Source: Kocuria dechangensis
Lineage (GTDB): Bacteria > Actinomycetota > Actinomycetes > Actinomycetales > Micrococcaceae
NCBI RefSeq assembly: GCF_014636775.1
Contig: NZ_BMEQ01000013.1
Span: 1 to 64,000, forward strand
DNA length: 64,000 bases
Direction of reading: 5' to 3'
In this document: one piece after another, positions 34,169-42,177 of the stretch
How positions within the stretch are numbered: the stretch's first letter is position 1
Layout: every line of letters begins with the position of its first letter
Notes under the pieces: model-generated
What the model was told of the DNA's origin: nothing
Database searches by the model: none
Seen by the model: only the letters and a program-made list of their open reading frames with translations
Program-made: the position numbers and the translations under genes

Positions 34169-35245
34169 TCACATGAACCGCTCGAGCAGGCTCGTCTCGG
34201 CCATCCGGGACAGGGACTCGCGCACGGTCCGGGCCCGCTGCTCGCCGATGCCCTCGACGGCCTTGAGGTCCTCGAGGTTGGCGGCCATGAGCGACTGCAG
34301 GCCGTCGAACTGGCGCACCAGCCGGTTGGCCACGGCCCGCGGCATGGACTTGATGCCCTCGAGCAGCCGGTAGCCGTGCGGGTGCAGGTCCGTCTCGAGG
34401 CTGCCCTGCGGCTCGATCAGCCCCACGGACACGGCGATCCGCTGCAGGTCGATGAGCTCCGCGGGCGTGAGCTCGGCCAGCCGCTCGAGGCCCTCCGTGA
34501 GGCCCTGCGCGGAGGTGCCGTCCGGCAGGTAGTCGCGCAGCACCACGTCGGGACCCGGCCCGGTGCCCGCGGTGAGCTCCTCGAGCTGCAGGGCGATGAG
34601 CCGCCCGTCCACGCCGAGCTCGAGCACGTACCAGCCGATCTCGGAGGAGATCCGCCGGACCATCTCCATGCGCTGCAGGGTCAGGGCGACGTCCCGGACG
34701 GTGACGGACGCCTCGATCTCCAGGGAGGAGAGGTTGCCCAGCACCTGCTCCATGCGGTGGCTGTAGTGCTCCAGGGTCTGCAGGGCCTGGTTGGCGCGGG
34801 CCATGATGGACTGCGAGCCCTCGATCGCGTAGCGGGTCTCGCCCACGTAGATGGTGATCACGCTCATCGACTGGCTCACCGAGATCACGGGCACCCCGGT
34901 CTCCTTGGCGGTGCGCTCCGCGGACCGGTGCCGGGTGCCGGACTCCGTGGTCTCGATCGAGGCGTCCGGCACCAGCTGGACCCCGGCCTTGAGGATGCGG
35001 GTGGCGTCGCGGTCGCAGACGATCGCGCCGTCCATCTTGGCGAGCTCCCGCAGCTTGGGAGCGGAGAAGTCGGTGTCGATGTCGAAGCCGCCCGAGCAGA
35101 TGGTCTCCACGGATCGGTCGAAGCCGAGCACGATGAGACCGCCGGTGCGCCCCCGCAGGATGCGCTCCAGGCCGGCGCGCAGCTCGGTGCCGGGAGCGAT
35201 GCGGGCCAGCGTCTTGCGCAGTGCGTTCTCAGGGGTCTTCGCCAC
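34169..35245 (-). CDS. disA: DNA integrity scanning protein DisA (diadenylate cyclase)
   Basis: A 358-residue octameric enzyme that makes c-di-AMP from ATP while scanning DNA for branched structures. The DAC domain has MDGAIVCD (DGA motif, about 74) and GTRHRSAERTA (RHR motif, about 107). The C-terminal HhH domain (LKAVEGIGEQRARTV) binds DNA. The GTG at 35245 (MAKTPENALRK) is preferred over the GTG at 35251: TATGAT ends 7 bases before it and the shorter N-terminus is the conserved one. It lies directly behind radA, a known functional partner in Bacillus. Confidence 0.96.
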   Translation of the reverse strand: MAKTPENALRKTLARIAPGTELRAGLERILRGRTGGLIVLGFDRSVETICSGGFDIDTDFSAPKLRELAKMDGAIVCDRDATRILKAGVQLVPDASIETTESGTRHRSAERTAKETGVPVISVSQSMSVITIYVGETRYAIEGSQSIMARANQALQTLEHYSHRMEQVLGNLSSLEIEASVTVRDVALTLQRMEMVRRISSEIGWYVLELGVDGRLIALQLEELTAGTGPGPDVVLRDYLPDGTSAQGLTEGLERLAELTPAELIDLQRIAVSVGLIEPQGSLETDLHPHGYRLLEGIKSMPRAVANRLVRQFDGLQSLMAANLEDLKAVEGIGEQRARTVRESLSRMAETSLLERFM

Positions 35246-35251
35246 GGTCAC

Positions 35252-35257
35252 ATCATA
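35252..35257 (-). promoter_or_regulatory. disA -10 element embedded in the radA stop codon
   Basis: TATGAT covers the radA TGA (35255-35253) and ends 7 bases before the disA GTG at 35245. disA can therefore be transcribed leaderlessly and independently of radA. Confidence 0.55.
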
Positions 35258-36680
35258 CGGCGGCGGGGGCCGCCCGCCTCGGGCGCTGGCCCGCGGCGGA
35301 GGCGGGGAAGAGCAACTCCATGGCGTCGGTGATCGTGGTCACCTCCCGGACCGTGAAGCCCGGCGGGACCGGCCCCGGGCCGGTGGGGCTGGCCGGGACC
35401 ACCGCGTGGGTGAAGCCCAGCCGGGCGACCTCCTGGATGCGGCGGCCGATGCCCGGGACGGGCCGGACCTCCCCGGCCAGGCCCACCTCGCCGAAGCAGA
35501 CCAGCCGCTGCGGCAGCGGGCGGTCCTGGGCGGCCGAGGCCAGGGCCATCGCCACGGCGAGGTCCGTGGACGGCTCGGTGAGCTTCACCCCGCCCACGGT
35601 GGAGACGTAGCAGTCCAGGCCGGCCAGGTTCACGCCGGCCCGCCGCTGCAGCACGGCCAGGAGCATGGCGACCCGCGAGGACTCCAGGCCGGCCGTGGCG
35701 CGGCGGGGCTGGGCGGTGGAGGAGCGGTCGAGCAGCGCCTGGACCTCGGCGAGGAGAGGCCGGCGGCCCTCCAGGGTGACCGTCAGGCACGTCCCCGAGA
35801 CCGGCATGGCGGTGCGGGAGACGAACAGGCCCGAGGGGTCCTCCACGCTCGTGATGCCGGTCTCGGTGAGGTCGAAGCACCCGACCTCGTCGGTGGGGCC
35901 GTAGCGGTTCTTGACGGCGCGCAGCAGACGGATCCGGGAGTGCTTCTCGCCCTCGAACTGGCACACCACGTCCACGAGGTGCTCGAGCAGCCGGGGCCCG
36001 GCGATGGAGCCGTCCTTGGTCACGTGGCCCACGAGCAGGGTGGTCATGTTCCGCTTCTTCGCCACGGCGATGAGGGAGGCCGCGACCTCGCGGACCTGCG
36101 TGACCCCGCCCGCGGAGCCCTCGACCTCGGCGCTGGCGAGGGTCTGCACGGAGTCGACGACGAGCAGGCGGGGGGAGATGCTCTCGATCTGGCCGAGGGC
36201 CGTGGCGAGGTCGGTCTCGGCGGTGAGGTAGAGGGTGGGCGCCACGGCGTCGATCCGGTCCGCCCGCAGCTTCACCTGCGCGGCCGACTCCTCGCCGGTG
36301 ACGTAGAGGACGTCGCGCGTGGACCCGCCGGTGCCCTCCGCGAAGCGGGCGGCGACGTCGAGCAGCAGGGTCGACTTGCCGACCCCTGGCTCGCCGGCCA
36401 TCAGGACCACGGCGCCGGGGACCAGGCCCCCGCCGAGGACCCGGTCCAGTTCCGGCACCCCGGTCGGCATCGACGTGGCCACGGTGGCGTCGACCTGCGC
36501 GATGGGCCGGGCGGGCTCGGCGATCGAGCGGGCGGCGGTGGTGCGCGCCTTGTGCTCGCCGATCTCCTCGACGGTGCCCCACGCCTGGCACTCCCCGCAC
36601 CGGCCCACCCACTTGGCGGTGGTCCAGCCGCACTCGGTGCAGCGGTACGAGGGGGAGGTGCGGCGGGTGCGGGTGCTCAT
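35253..36680 (-). CDS. radA: DNA repair protein RadA (Sms)
   Basis: A 475-residue recombination ATPase/helicase acting at branch migration. An N-terminal four-Cys zinc finger (CTECGWTTAKWVGRCGEC) is followed by a RecA-like core with Walker A GEPGVGKS (about 92), the RadA-specific KNRYG motif (usually KNRFG, near 250) and a C-terminal Lon-protease-like domain. The ATG at 36680 gives MSTRTRRTS; TAGCCT ends 8 bases before it, so the leader is at most about 1 base. Confidence 0.96.
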   Translation of the reverse strand: MSTRTRRTSPSYRCTECGWTTAKWVGRCGECQAWGTVEEIGEHKARTTAARSIAEPARPIAQVDATVATSMPTGVPELDRVLGGGLVPGAVVLMAGEPGVGKSTLLLDVAARFAEGTGGSTRDVLYVTGEESAAQVKLRADRIDAVAPTLYLTAETDLATALGQIESISPRLLVVDSVQTLASAEVEGSAGGVTQVREVAASLIAVAKKRNMTTLLVGHVTKDGSIAGPRLLEHLVDVVCQFEGEKHSRIRLLRAVKNRYGPTDEVGCFDLTETGITSVEDPSGLFVSRTAMPVSGTCLTVTLEGRRPLLAEVQALLDRSSTAQPRRATAGLESSRVAMLLAVLQRRAGVNLAGLDCYVSTVGGVKLTEPSTDLAVAMALASAAQDRPLPQRLVCFGEVGLAGEVRPVPGIGRRIQEVARLGFTHAVVPASPTGPGPVPPGFTVREVTTITDAMELLFPASAAGQRPRRAAPAAV

Positions 36681-36734
36681 GGGCTCCAGGCTAGCCGCCG
36701 CGGCGGACACCCCAGCGGGGCGCGGGGGCGCCGG

Positions 36735-37109
36735 TCAGCGCAGGTCCAGGAAGGCCTGCAGCTCGGCGAACGCCTCGGGCACCACGGAGTAGTGGGCCCA
36801 CTTCCCGCGCTGCTCGCGGGTCAGCAGCCCGGCGTCCACGAGCTTCTTCATGTGGTGGCTCACCGTGGGCTGGCTGATGCCCACCTCCTCGGTCAGGTCG
36901 CACACGCAGACCGCGCCGCAGCCCTGGGCGGCCACGTGGGAGAGCAGGCGCAGACGGGTGGGGTCCGCCAGCGCCTTGAGCCGCCCGGCGATCCGCTGGG
37001 CGTCGTCCGCCGTCATGGGCCCGCCGGAGAGCGAGCAGCACCCGGACCGGGACGAGCCCGGGGCGCACTGGTCGGCGGCGGTGGCCTGGAGGTCGGGTGC
37101 GAGAGTCAT
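36735..37109 (-). CDS. arsR: ArsR/SmtB-family arsenic-responsive repressor
   Basis: A 124-residue winged-helix repressor. The metal site motif VCVCDLTEEVG (Cys pair near 67-69) is the classical As(III)-binding ELCVCDL type, and the recognition helix is ISQPTVSHHMKKL. An N-terminal SGCCSLSGG adds two cysteines that could contribute to the site. The ATG at 37109 is favoured over the adjacent GTG because TAGACT ends exactly 7 bases upstream. It is divergent from acr3, with two matching inverted repeats between them. Confidence 0.92.
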   Translation of the reverse strand: MTLAPDLQATAADQCAPGSSRSGCCSLSGGPMTADDAQRIAGRLKALADPTRLRLLSHVAAQGCGAVCVCDLTEEVGISQPTVSHHMKKLVDAGLLTREQRGKWAHYSVVPEAFAELQAFLDLR

Positions 37110-37115
37110 CACCCC

Positions 37116-37121
37116 AGTCTA
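37116..37121 (-). promoter_or_regulatory. arsR -10 element (leaderless)
   Basis: TAGACT ends 7 bases before the ATG at 37109. Confidence 0.55.
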
Positions 37122-37122
37122 C

Positions 37123-37138
37123 ATTGACGCACGTCGAT
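37123..37138. promoter_or_regulatory. ArsR operator 1
   Basis: ATTGAC-N4-GTCGAT covers the -35 (TTGACG, 37124-37129) of the acr3 promoter and the spacer region of the arsR promoter. Confidence 0.6.
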
Positions 37139-37151
37139 GTGACCCCATAGT
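37124..37151 (+). promoter_or_regulatory. acr3 operon promoter
   Basis: TTGACG, 16-base spacer, CATAGT; predicted start near 37158. Confidence 0.5.
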
Positions 37152-37158
37152 GTTCCTG

Positions 37159-37174
37159 ATAGACAACCGTCGAT
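37159..37174. promoter_or_regulatory. ArsR operator 2
   Basis: ATAGAC-N4-GTCGAT has the same 6-4-6 pattern as operator 1, centred 36 bases away, and sits at the predicted start of the acr3 transcript. Confidence 0.6.
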
Positions 37175-37193
37175 ACGAAGGGCCTGCCTCCTG

Positions 37194-38288
37194 ATGAGCA
37201 ACACCGTCACCTCCCCCGCCCCGCACCAGGGGGTGATGAAGGACCTGTCCTTCCTCGACCGCTGGCTGCCCGCCTGGATCATCGCCGCCATGGTCGCCGG
37301 CCTGCTGCTCGGCCGCTTCGTCCCGGGCCTGAACACCGCCCTGGAGGCGGTGAAGATCGGGGAGGTGTCCCTGCCCATCGCCGTCGGCCTGCTGGTGATG
37401 ATGTACCCGGTGCTGGCCAAGGTCCGCTACGACGAGACCCACCGCGTGGCCGGCGACAGGCGCCTGATGGGCGCCTCCCTGGTGCTGAACTGGATCGTGG
37501 GCCCGGCGCTGATGTTCGCCCTGGCCTGGATCTTCCTCCCCGACCTGCCCGAGTACCGCACGGGACTGATCATCGTGGGGCTGGCCCGGTGCATCGCCAT
37601 GGTGCTGATCTGGAACGACCTCGCCTGCGGGGACCGGGAGGCGGCCGCGGTGCTGGTGGCGATCAACTCCGTGTTCCAGGTGATCGCCTTCGGCGCCCTC
37701 GGCTGGTTCTACCTCCAGGTCCTGCCCGCCTGGCTCGGCCTGCCGACGACGTCGGCGGAGTTCTCCGTGTGGTCCATCGTGCTGAGCGTCCTGGTGTTCC
37801 TGGGCATCCCCCTGGTCGCCGGGTTCCTCACCCGCACCCTGGGGGAGAGGGCCAAGGGCCGCACCTGGTACGAGGAGACCTTCCTTCCGAAGCTCGGCCC
37901 CTGGGCGCTCTACGGGCTGCTGTTCACGATCGTGCTGCTCTTCGCCCTGCAGGGCGAGGCCATCACCTCCAACCCCCTGGACGTCGCCCGCATCGCCCTG
38001 CCTCTGCTGGTCTACTTCTTCCTCATGTTCGGCATCGGCCTGGTCGCGTCGAAGGCCCTGGGGCTGAACTACGCGAAGTCCACCACCGTGGCCTTCACCG
38101 CCGCCGGCAACAACTTCGAGCTGGCCATCGCCGTAGCCATCGGCACCTTCGGGGTCACCTCCGGACAGGCCCTGGCCGGGGTCGTCGGGCCGCTGATCGA
38201 GGTCCCGGTCCTGGTCGGCCTGGTCTACGTGTCCCTGTGGGCCGGGCGGAAGCTGTTCCCCGGTGACCGCACCGTCCCCGCCCGCTGA
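37194..38288 (+). CDS. acr3: ACR3-family arsenite efflux permease
   Basis: A 364-residue protein with about ten membrane segments. The conserved GLARCIAMVLIWNDLA segment (near residue 128) carries the cysteine needed for As(III) transport in Acr3, and KALGLNYAKSTTVAFTAAGNNFELAIAV marks the bile-acid/arsenite permease fold. It exports arsenite from the cytoplasm, and ArsA encoded downstream could energise it. First gene of the induced ars operon. Confidence 0.95.
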   Translation: MSNTVTSPAPHQGVMKDLSFLDRWLPAWIIAAMVAGLLLGRFVPGLNTALEAVKIGEVSLPIAVGLLVMMYPVLAKVRYDETHRVAGDRRLMGASLVLNWIVGPALMFALAWIFLPDLPEYRTGLIIVGLARCIAMVLIWNDLACGDREAAAVLVAINSVFQVIAFGALGWFYLQVLPAWLGLPTTSAEFSVWSIVLSVLVFLGIPLVAGFLTRTLGERAKGRTWYEETFLPKLGPWALYGLLFTIVLLFALQGEAITSNPLDVARIALPLLVYFFLMFGIGLVASKALGLNYAKSTTVAFTAAGNNFELAIAVAIGTFGVTSGQALAGVVGPLIEVPVLVGLVYVSLWAGRKLFPGDRTVPAR

Positions 38289-38339
38289 ACGCCCACGCCC
38301 CGTGAACCCCGTGACCCCGCCAGTCCCCAGGAGCATCCG

Positions 38340-38774
38340 ATGAGCGCCACCACGCCCTCCGTCCTGTTCGTCTGCGCCAAGAACGGCGGCAAGTCCCAGA
38401 TGGCCGCCGCCCTCATGGACAAGCACGCCGCCGGTGCGGTGGAGGTCCACTCCGCCGGCACCAGGCCGGGGAAGCAGATCAACGCCCTGTCCGCCGAGGT
38501 CGTCGCGGAGGTCGGCGCCGACATGTCCCACGGGCGCCCGAAGCCCGTCGACCCGGAGCTGCTGCGCTCCGTGGACCGCGTCGTGGTGCTCGGGAACGAG
38601 GCGGAGGTCGAGCCCGTCGAGGGCATGGCCGGCACCGTCGAGACCTGGCACACCGACGAGCCGTCCGAGCGGGGGATCGAGGGCGCGGAGCGGATGCGCC
38701 TGGTCCGCGACGACATCGACGCCCGGGTCCGGCGGCTGCTGGGCGAGCTGACCGGTGTCCCCGGGCGCCGGTGA
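38340..38774 (+). CDS. LMW-phosphatase-like ArsC paralogue with CX5K loop
   Basis: A 144-residue protein of the low-molecular-weight tyrosine phosphatase/arsenate reductase fold. The active-site loop reads CAKNGGKS, so the position of the usual phosphate-binding Arg (CX5R) is Lys. The acid loop is present as TDEPSERG. The second ArsC downstream is canonical, so this copy may have another acceptor, a different role or altered oxyanion handling. Its stop lies about 25 bases before arsA. Confidence 0.8.
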   Translation: MSATTPSVLFVCAKNGGKSQMAAALMDKHAAGAVEVHSAGTRPGKQINALSAEVVAEVGADMSHGRPKPVDPELLRSVDRVVVLGNEAEVEPVEGMAGTVETWHTDEPSERGIEGAERMRLVRDDIDARVRRLLGELTGVPGRR

Positions 38775-38799
38775 CCTCCTCCTTCGGAAAGCGAGCACG

Positions 38800-40551
38800 A
38801 TGACATTCCTCGACCGCACCCCCCGGTTCCTGTTCTTCACCGGCAAGGGCGGGGTGGGCAAGACCTCCGTCGCCTGCGCCGCCGCCCTGCACCTGGCCGG
38901 TGCCGGCCGGAAGGTGCTGCTGGTGAGCACGGACCCGGCCTCCAACGTGGGCCAGGTCTTCGGGGTGGTCATCGGCAACACGGTCACCGCGATCCCGGAC
39001 GTGCCCGGCCTGCACGCCCTGGAGATCGACCCGGAGCAGGCCGCGGAGGCCTACCGGGAGAAGATCGTCGGCCCGGTCCGGGGGCTGCTCCCCGAGGCGG
39101 AGATCGCCTCGATCACCGAGCGGCTCTCGGGCTCCTGCACCACCGAGATCGCCTCCTTCAACGAGTTCACCGGGATCCTGGCCGACGGGACGATCGGCGA
39201 GCGCTACGACCACGTCCTCTTCGACACCGCCCCCACCGGGCACACCATCCGCCTGCTGCAGCTGCCCGGGGACTGGACCGCGTTCCTGGACGCCGGCAAG
39301 GGGGACGCCTCCTGCCTGGGCCCGCTCTCGGGCCTGGAGAAGCAGCGCAGCACGTACGCCGCGGCGGTGGCCGCCCTGGCCGATCCGGCCCGGACCCGGC
39401 TGGTGCTGGTGGCCCGCGCCCAGGAGTCCAGCCTCGCCGAGGTCGCCCGCACGCACGAGGAACTGGCCCGGATCGGGATGACCGAGCAGCACCTGGTGGT
39501 CAACGGCCTGATGCCCGCCGGCGAGGACCCCCTCGTGCGCGCGGTGCGGGCCCGGGAGCAGGCCGCCCTGGACCGGATGCCGGCGGTCCTCACCGGCCTG
39601 CCGCGCGACGAGGTGGCGCTGCGCCCGCAGAACATGGTCGGGCTGCCCGCGCTGCGGTCCCTGCTCGCCGGCGACGACGGTGCCCCCGAGCCGGCGACGG
39701 CCACCGCACCCGCGGCGGTCGACCTGCCGGGGCTGGGAGCCCTGGTGGACGAGCTCGCAGCCCAGGACCACGGGCTCGTCATGTGCATGGGCAAGGGCGG
39801 GGTCGGCAAGACCACCGTGGCCGCGGCCATCGCCGTGGCCCTGGCCCACCGCGGCCACGACGTGCACCTGACCACCACCGACCCGGCCGCCCACCTCTCC
39901 GAGACCCTGGCCGGAGAGGTCGAGCACCTCACCGTCTCGCGGATCGACCCCGAGCAGGCCGTCGCCGCCTACCGCGACCGGGTGCTGGCGTCCAAGGGCA
40001 GGAACCTGGACGAGACCGGCCGGGCGCAGCTGGCCGAGGACCTGCTGTCCCCGTGCACCGAGGAGGTCTCGGTCTTCCACGAGTTCTCCGCGGCGGTCAA
40101 CGAGTCCCGCCGCCGCTTCGTGGTCGTGGACACCGCACCCACCGGCCACACCCTGCTGCTGCTGGACGCCACCGGCTCCTACCACCGCGAGATCGCCCGC
40201 AGCATGGGCGAGGGCTTCTCCTTCACCACGCCGCTGATGCGCCTGCAGGACCCGGAGCTGACCAAGCTGGTGCTGGTCACCCTGGCCGAGACCACCCCCG
40301 TCCTGGAGGCGCAGCAGCTGCAGGAGGACCTGGAGCGGGCCGACCTGCACCCCTGGGCGTGGGTGGTCAACAACTCCGTGGCCGCCGCCGACCCCGGCTC
40401 CGCCTTCCTGCAGGAACGCGCCCGCCACGAGGCCGAGCAGATCCGGGCCGTGCAGCAGCTGGCCCGGCGCACCGCCGTGATCCCGCAGCTGGCCGACGAG
40501 CCCGTGGGCGAGACCGCCCTGGCAGGGCTCACCGACCCGGCCCGCGTCTGA
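38800..40551 (+). CDS. arsA: ArsA arsenite-stimulated ATPase
   Basis: A 583-residue tandem-duplicated P-loop ATPase. Both halves carry the deviant Walker A GKGGVGKT (near 15 and 330) and the DTAPTGHT signature. Cysteines in SGSC, GDASC and LSPC fall where the As(III)-binding Cys113, Cys172 and Cys422 of Escherichia coli ArsA lie. It should bind arsenite and drive export together with Acr3. No arsD chaperone gene is seen. The ATG at 38800 follows GGAAAG; an in-frame GTG at 38755 inside arsC-like is possible. Confidence 0.93.
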   Translation: MTFLDRTPRFLFFTGKGGVGKTSVACAAALHLAGAGRKVLLVSTDPASNVGQVFGVVIGNTVTAIPDVPGLHALEIDPEQAAEAYREKIVGPVRGLLPEAEIASITERLSGSCTTEIASFNEFTGILADGTIGERYDHVLFDTAPTGHTIRLLQLPGDWTAFLDAGKGDASCLGPLSGLEKQRSTYAAAVAALADPARTRLVLVARAQESSLAEVARTHEELARIGMTEQHLVVNGLMPAGEDPLVRAVRAREQAALDRMPAVLTGLPRDEVALRPQNMVGLPALRSLLAGDDGAPEPATATAPAAVDLPGLGALVDELAAQDHGLVMCMGKGGVGKTTVAAAIAVALAHRGHDVHLTTTDPAAHLSETLAGEVEHLTVSRIDPEQAVAAYRDRVLASKGRNLDETGRAQLAEDLLSPCTEEVSVFHEFSAAVNESRRRFVVVDTAPTGHTLLLLDATGSYHREIARSMGEGFSFTTPLMRLQDPELTKLVLVTLAETTPVLEAQQLQEDLERADLHPWAWVVNNSVAAADPGSAFLQERARHEAEQIRAVQQLARRTAVIPQLADEPVGETALAGLTDPARV

Positions 40552-40609
40552 CCCCGGACCACCTGACCCCTCCCACCGCCCCTTCCCCGACAGAACGGAC
40601 ACCACCCCG

Positions 40610-41038
40610 ATGAGCACCGAGACCACCAAGCCCAGCGTCCTGTTCGTGTGCGTGCACAACGCCGGGCGCTCCCAGATGGCGGCCGCCTACCTCACCCACC
40701 TCTCCCGGGGCCGCATCGAGGTGCGCTCGGCGGGATCGGCCCCGGGCGACGCCGTCAACCCCGTGGCCGTGCAGGCGATGGCCGAGGAGGGCATCGACAT
40801 GAGCGCCCAGAAGCCCAAGGTGCTGACCACCGAGGCCGTGCAGGACTCCGACGTGGTCATCACCATGGGCTGCGGGGACGCCTGCCCCTTCTTCCCGGGC
40901 AAGCGCTACAAGGACTGGGAGCTCGAGGACCCCGCCGGCCAGGGCCTCGAGGCCGTGCGCCCGATCCGCGACGAGATCAAGGTCCGGGTCCAGCAGCTGA
41001 TCGCCGAGCTGCTGCCCGCCGGGACCATCACGGAGTAG
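40610..41038 (+). CDS. arsC: Arsenate reductase (LMW-PTP type)
   Basis: A 142-residue reductase converting arsenate to arsenite for export. The loop CVHNAGRS is canonical (CX5R). Two further cysteines lie in MGCGDACPFFPG (near 85-92), and the acid loop is DWELEDPAGQ. Actinobacterial members use mycothiol/mycoredoxin or thioredoxin; which one applies cannot be read. Fourth gene of the ars operon. Confidence 0.93.
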   Translation: MSTETTKPSVLFVCVHNAGRSQMAAAYLTHLSRGRIEVRSAGSAPGDAVNPVAVQAMAEEGIDMSAQKPKVLTTEAVQDSDVVITMGCGDACPFFPGKRYKDWELEDPAGQGLEAVRPIRDEIKVRVQQLIAELLPAGTITE

Positions 41039-41102
41039 GGCGGGGGACGTCCAGGAGCACGCGCCGCACGAGCAGGGGAGACCGCAGGGGAGACTGAGGA
41101 CC

Positions 41103-42158
41103 ATGGACCACCACGTGGACGTCGCGGTCGTCGGCGCCGGACAGGCCGGGCTGGCCGCGGGCTACTACCTGCGCCGCACCGGGCTGTCCTTCGTCCTGCT
41201 CGACGACCAGGAGACCGCCGGCGGGGCCTGGCGGCACACCTGGCCGTCGCTGCGGCTCTTCTCCCCGGCGGAGTACTCCTCCCTGCCCGGCCGCCCCATG
41301 CCCTCGACGGCCGGGGGCAACCCCGGCGCGGCGCAGGTGATCGACTACCTCGCCGACTACGAGGCCCGCTACGACCTGCCCGTGCGCCGGCCCGTCCGCG
41401 TGCGCGCCGTGCACCGGGAGGGCGACGGGTTCCGGCTGGAGACCACCGCCGGGCAGTGGCACGCCCGGGCGGTGGTCAGCGCCACCGGCACGTGGTCCCA
41501 GCCGTTCTGGCCCACCGTCCCGGGCCAGCGGGACTTCCGGGGCGCCCAGGTCCACAGCGCCCGCTACGGCGGGCCCGACCCCTACCGGGGCCGGCGCGTC
41601 GTCGTCGTGGGCGGGGCGAACTCCGGGGCGCAGATCGCCGCGGAGCTGGCCGGGTCCGCGGACCTCACGTGGTGCCTCAACGGCGCGCCGCACTGGCTGC
41701 CCGACGACGTCGACGGCCGGGAGCTGTTCCGCGTGGCCACCGCCCGGGCCCAGGCCCTGGCCGCCGGGCTGCCGGATCCCGGCGGGGTCGCGTCCCTGGG
41801 CAACATCGTCGTCGTCCCGCCGGTGAAGCGGGCGCGGGACGCCGGGCTGCTGCGGCCCGCTCCGATGTTCGCCCGCTTCACCCCGACCGGGATCGCCTGG
41901 GCCGACGGGCGGGAACAGGAGGTGGACGCGGTGATCTGGTGCACCGGGTTCCGCCCGGCGCTGCGGCACCTGCGGCCCCTGCACGTCCGGGAGGACGACG
42001 GAACGGTGAGCACCCGGGGCACCGCTTCCACCAAGGTGCCGGGGCTCTACCTGCTCGGGTACGGGGACTGGACCGGACCGGGCTCGGCCACCCTGATCGG
42101 GGTCGGGCCCACGGCCAAGGAGACCGTCGCCGCCCTCACCGCGCATCTGCGCCCCTGA
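41103..42158 (+). CDS. ArsO-like FAD/NAD(P)H flavoprotein
   Basis: A 351-residue flavoprotein. The FAD-binding motif VGAGQAGLAAGYYLRR lies near the N-terminus and a second dinucleotide motif VVVGGANSGAQIAAEL near 165, with SATGTW and a C-terminal LLGYGDWTGPGSATL. It matches the ArsO group found in ars operons. The reaction (oxidation of an arsenical, or another redox step) is unsettled for the family. It ends the operon, 20 bases before the convergent FUSC gene. Confidence 0.82.
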   Translation: MDHHVDVAVVGAGQAGLAAGYYLRRTGLSFVLLDDQETAGGAWRHTWPSLRLFSPAEYSSLPGRPMPSTAGGNPGAAQVIDYLADYEARYDLPVRRPVRVRAVHREGDGFRLETTAGQWHARAVVSATGTWSQPFWPTVPGQRDFRGAQVHSARYGGPDPYRGRRVVVVGGANSGAQIAAELAGSADLTWCLNGAPHWLPDDVDGRELFRVATARAQALAAGLPDPGGVASLGNIVVVPPVKRARDAGLLRPAPMFARFTPTGIAWADGREQEVDAVIWCTGFRPALRHLRPLHVREDDGTVSTRGTASTKVPGLYLLGYGDWTGPGSATLIGVGPTAKETVAALTAHLRP

Positions 42159-42177
42159 GCTCCGGGGGGAGGCAGCC

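Noticed and set aside
35246-35251. Upstream GTG (35251) as the disA start
   Set aside because: It lies within the predicted -10-to-start interval, so a leaderless message would not contain it. The conserved N-terminus begins at 35245.
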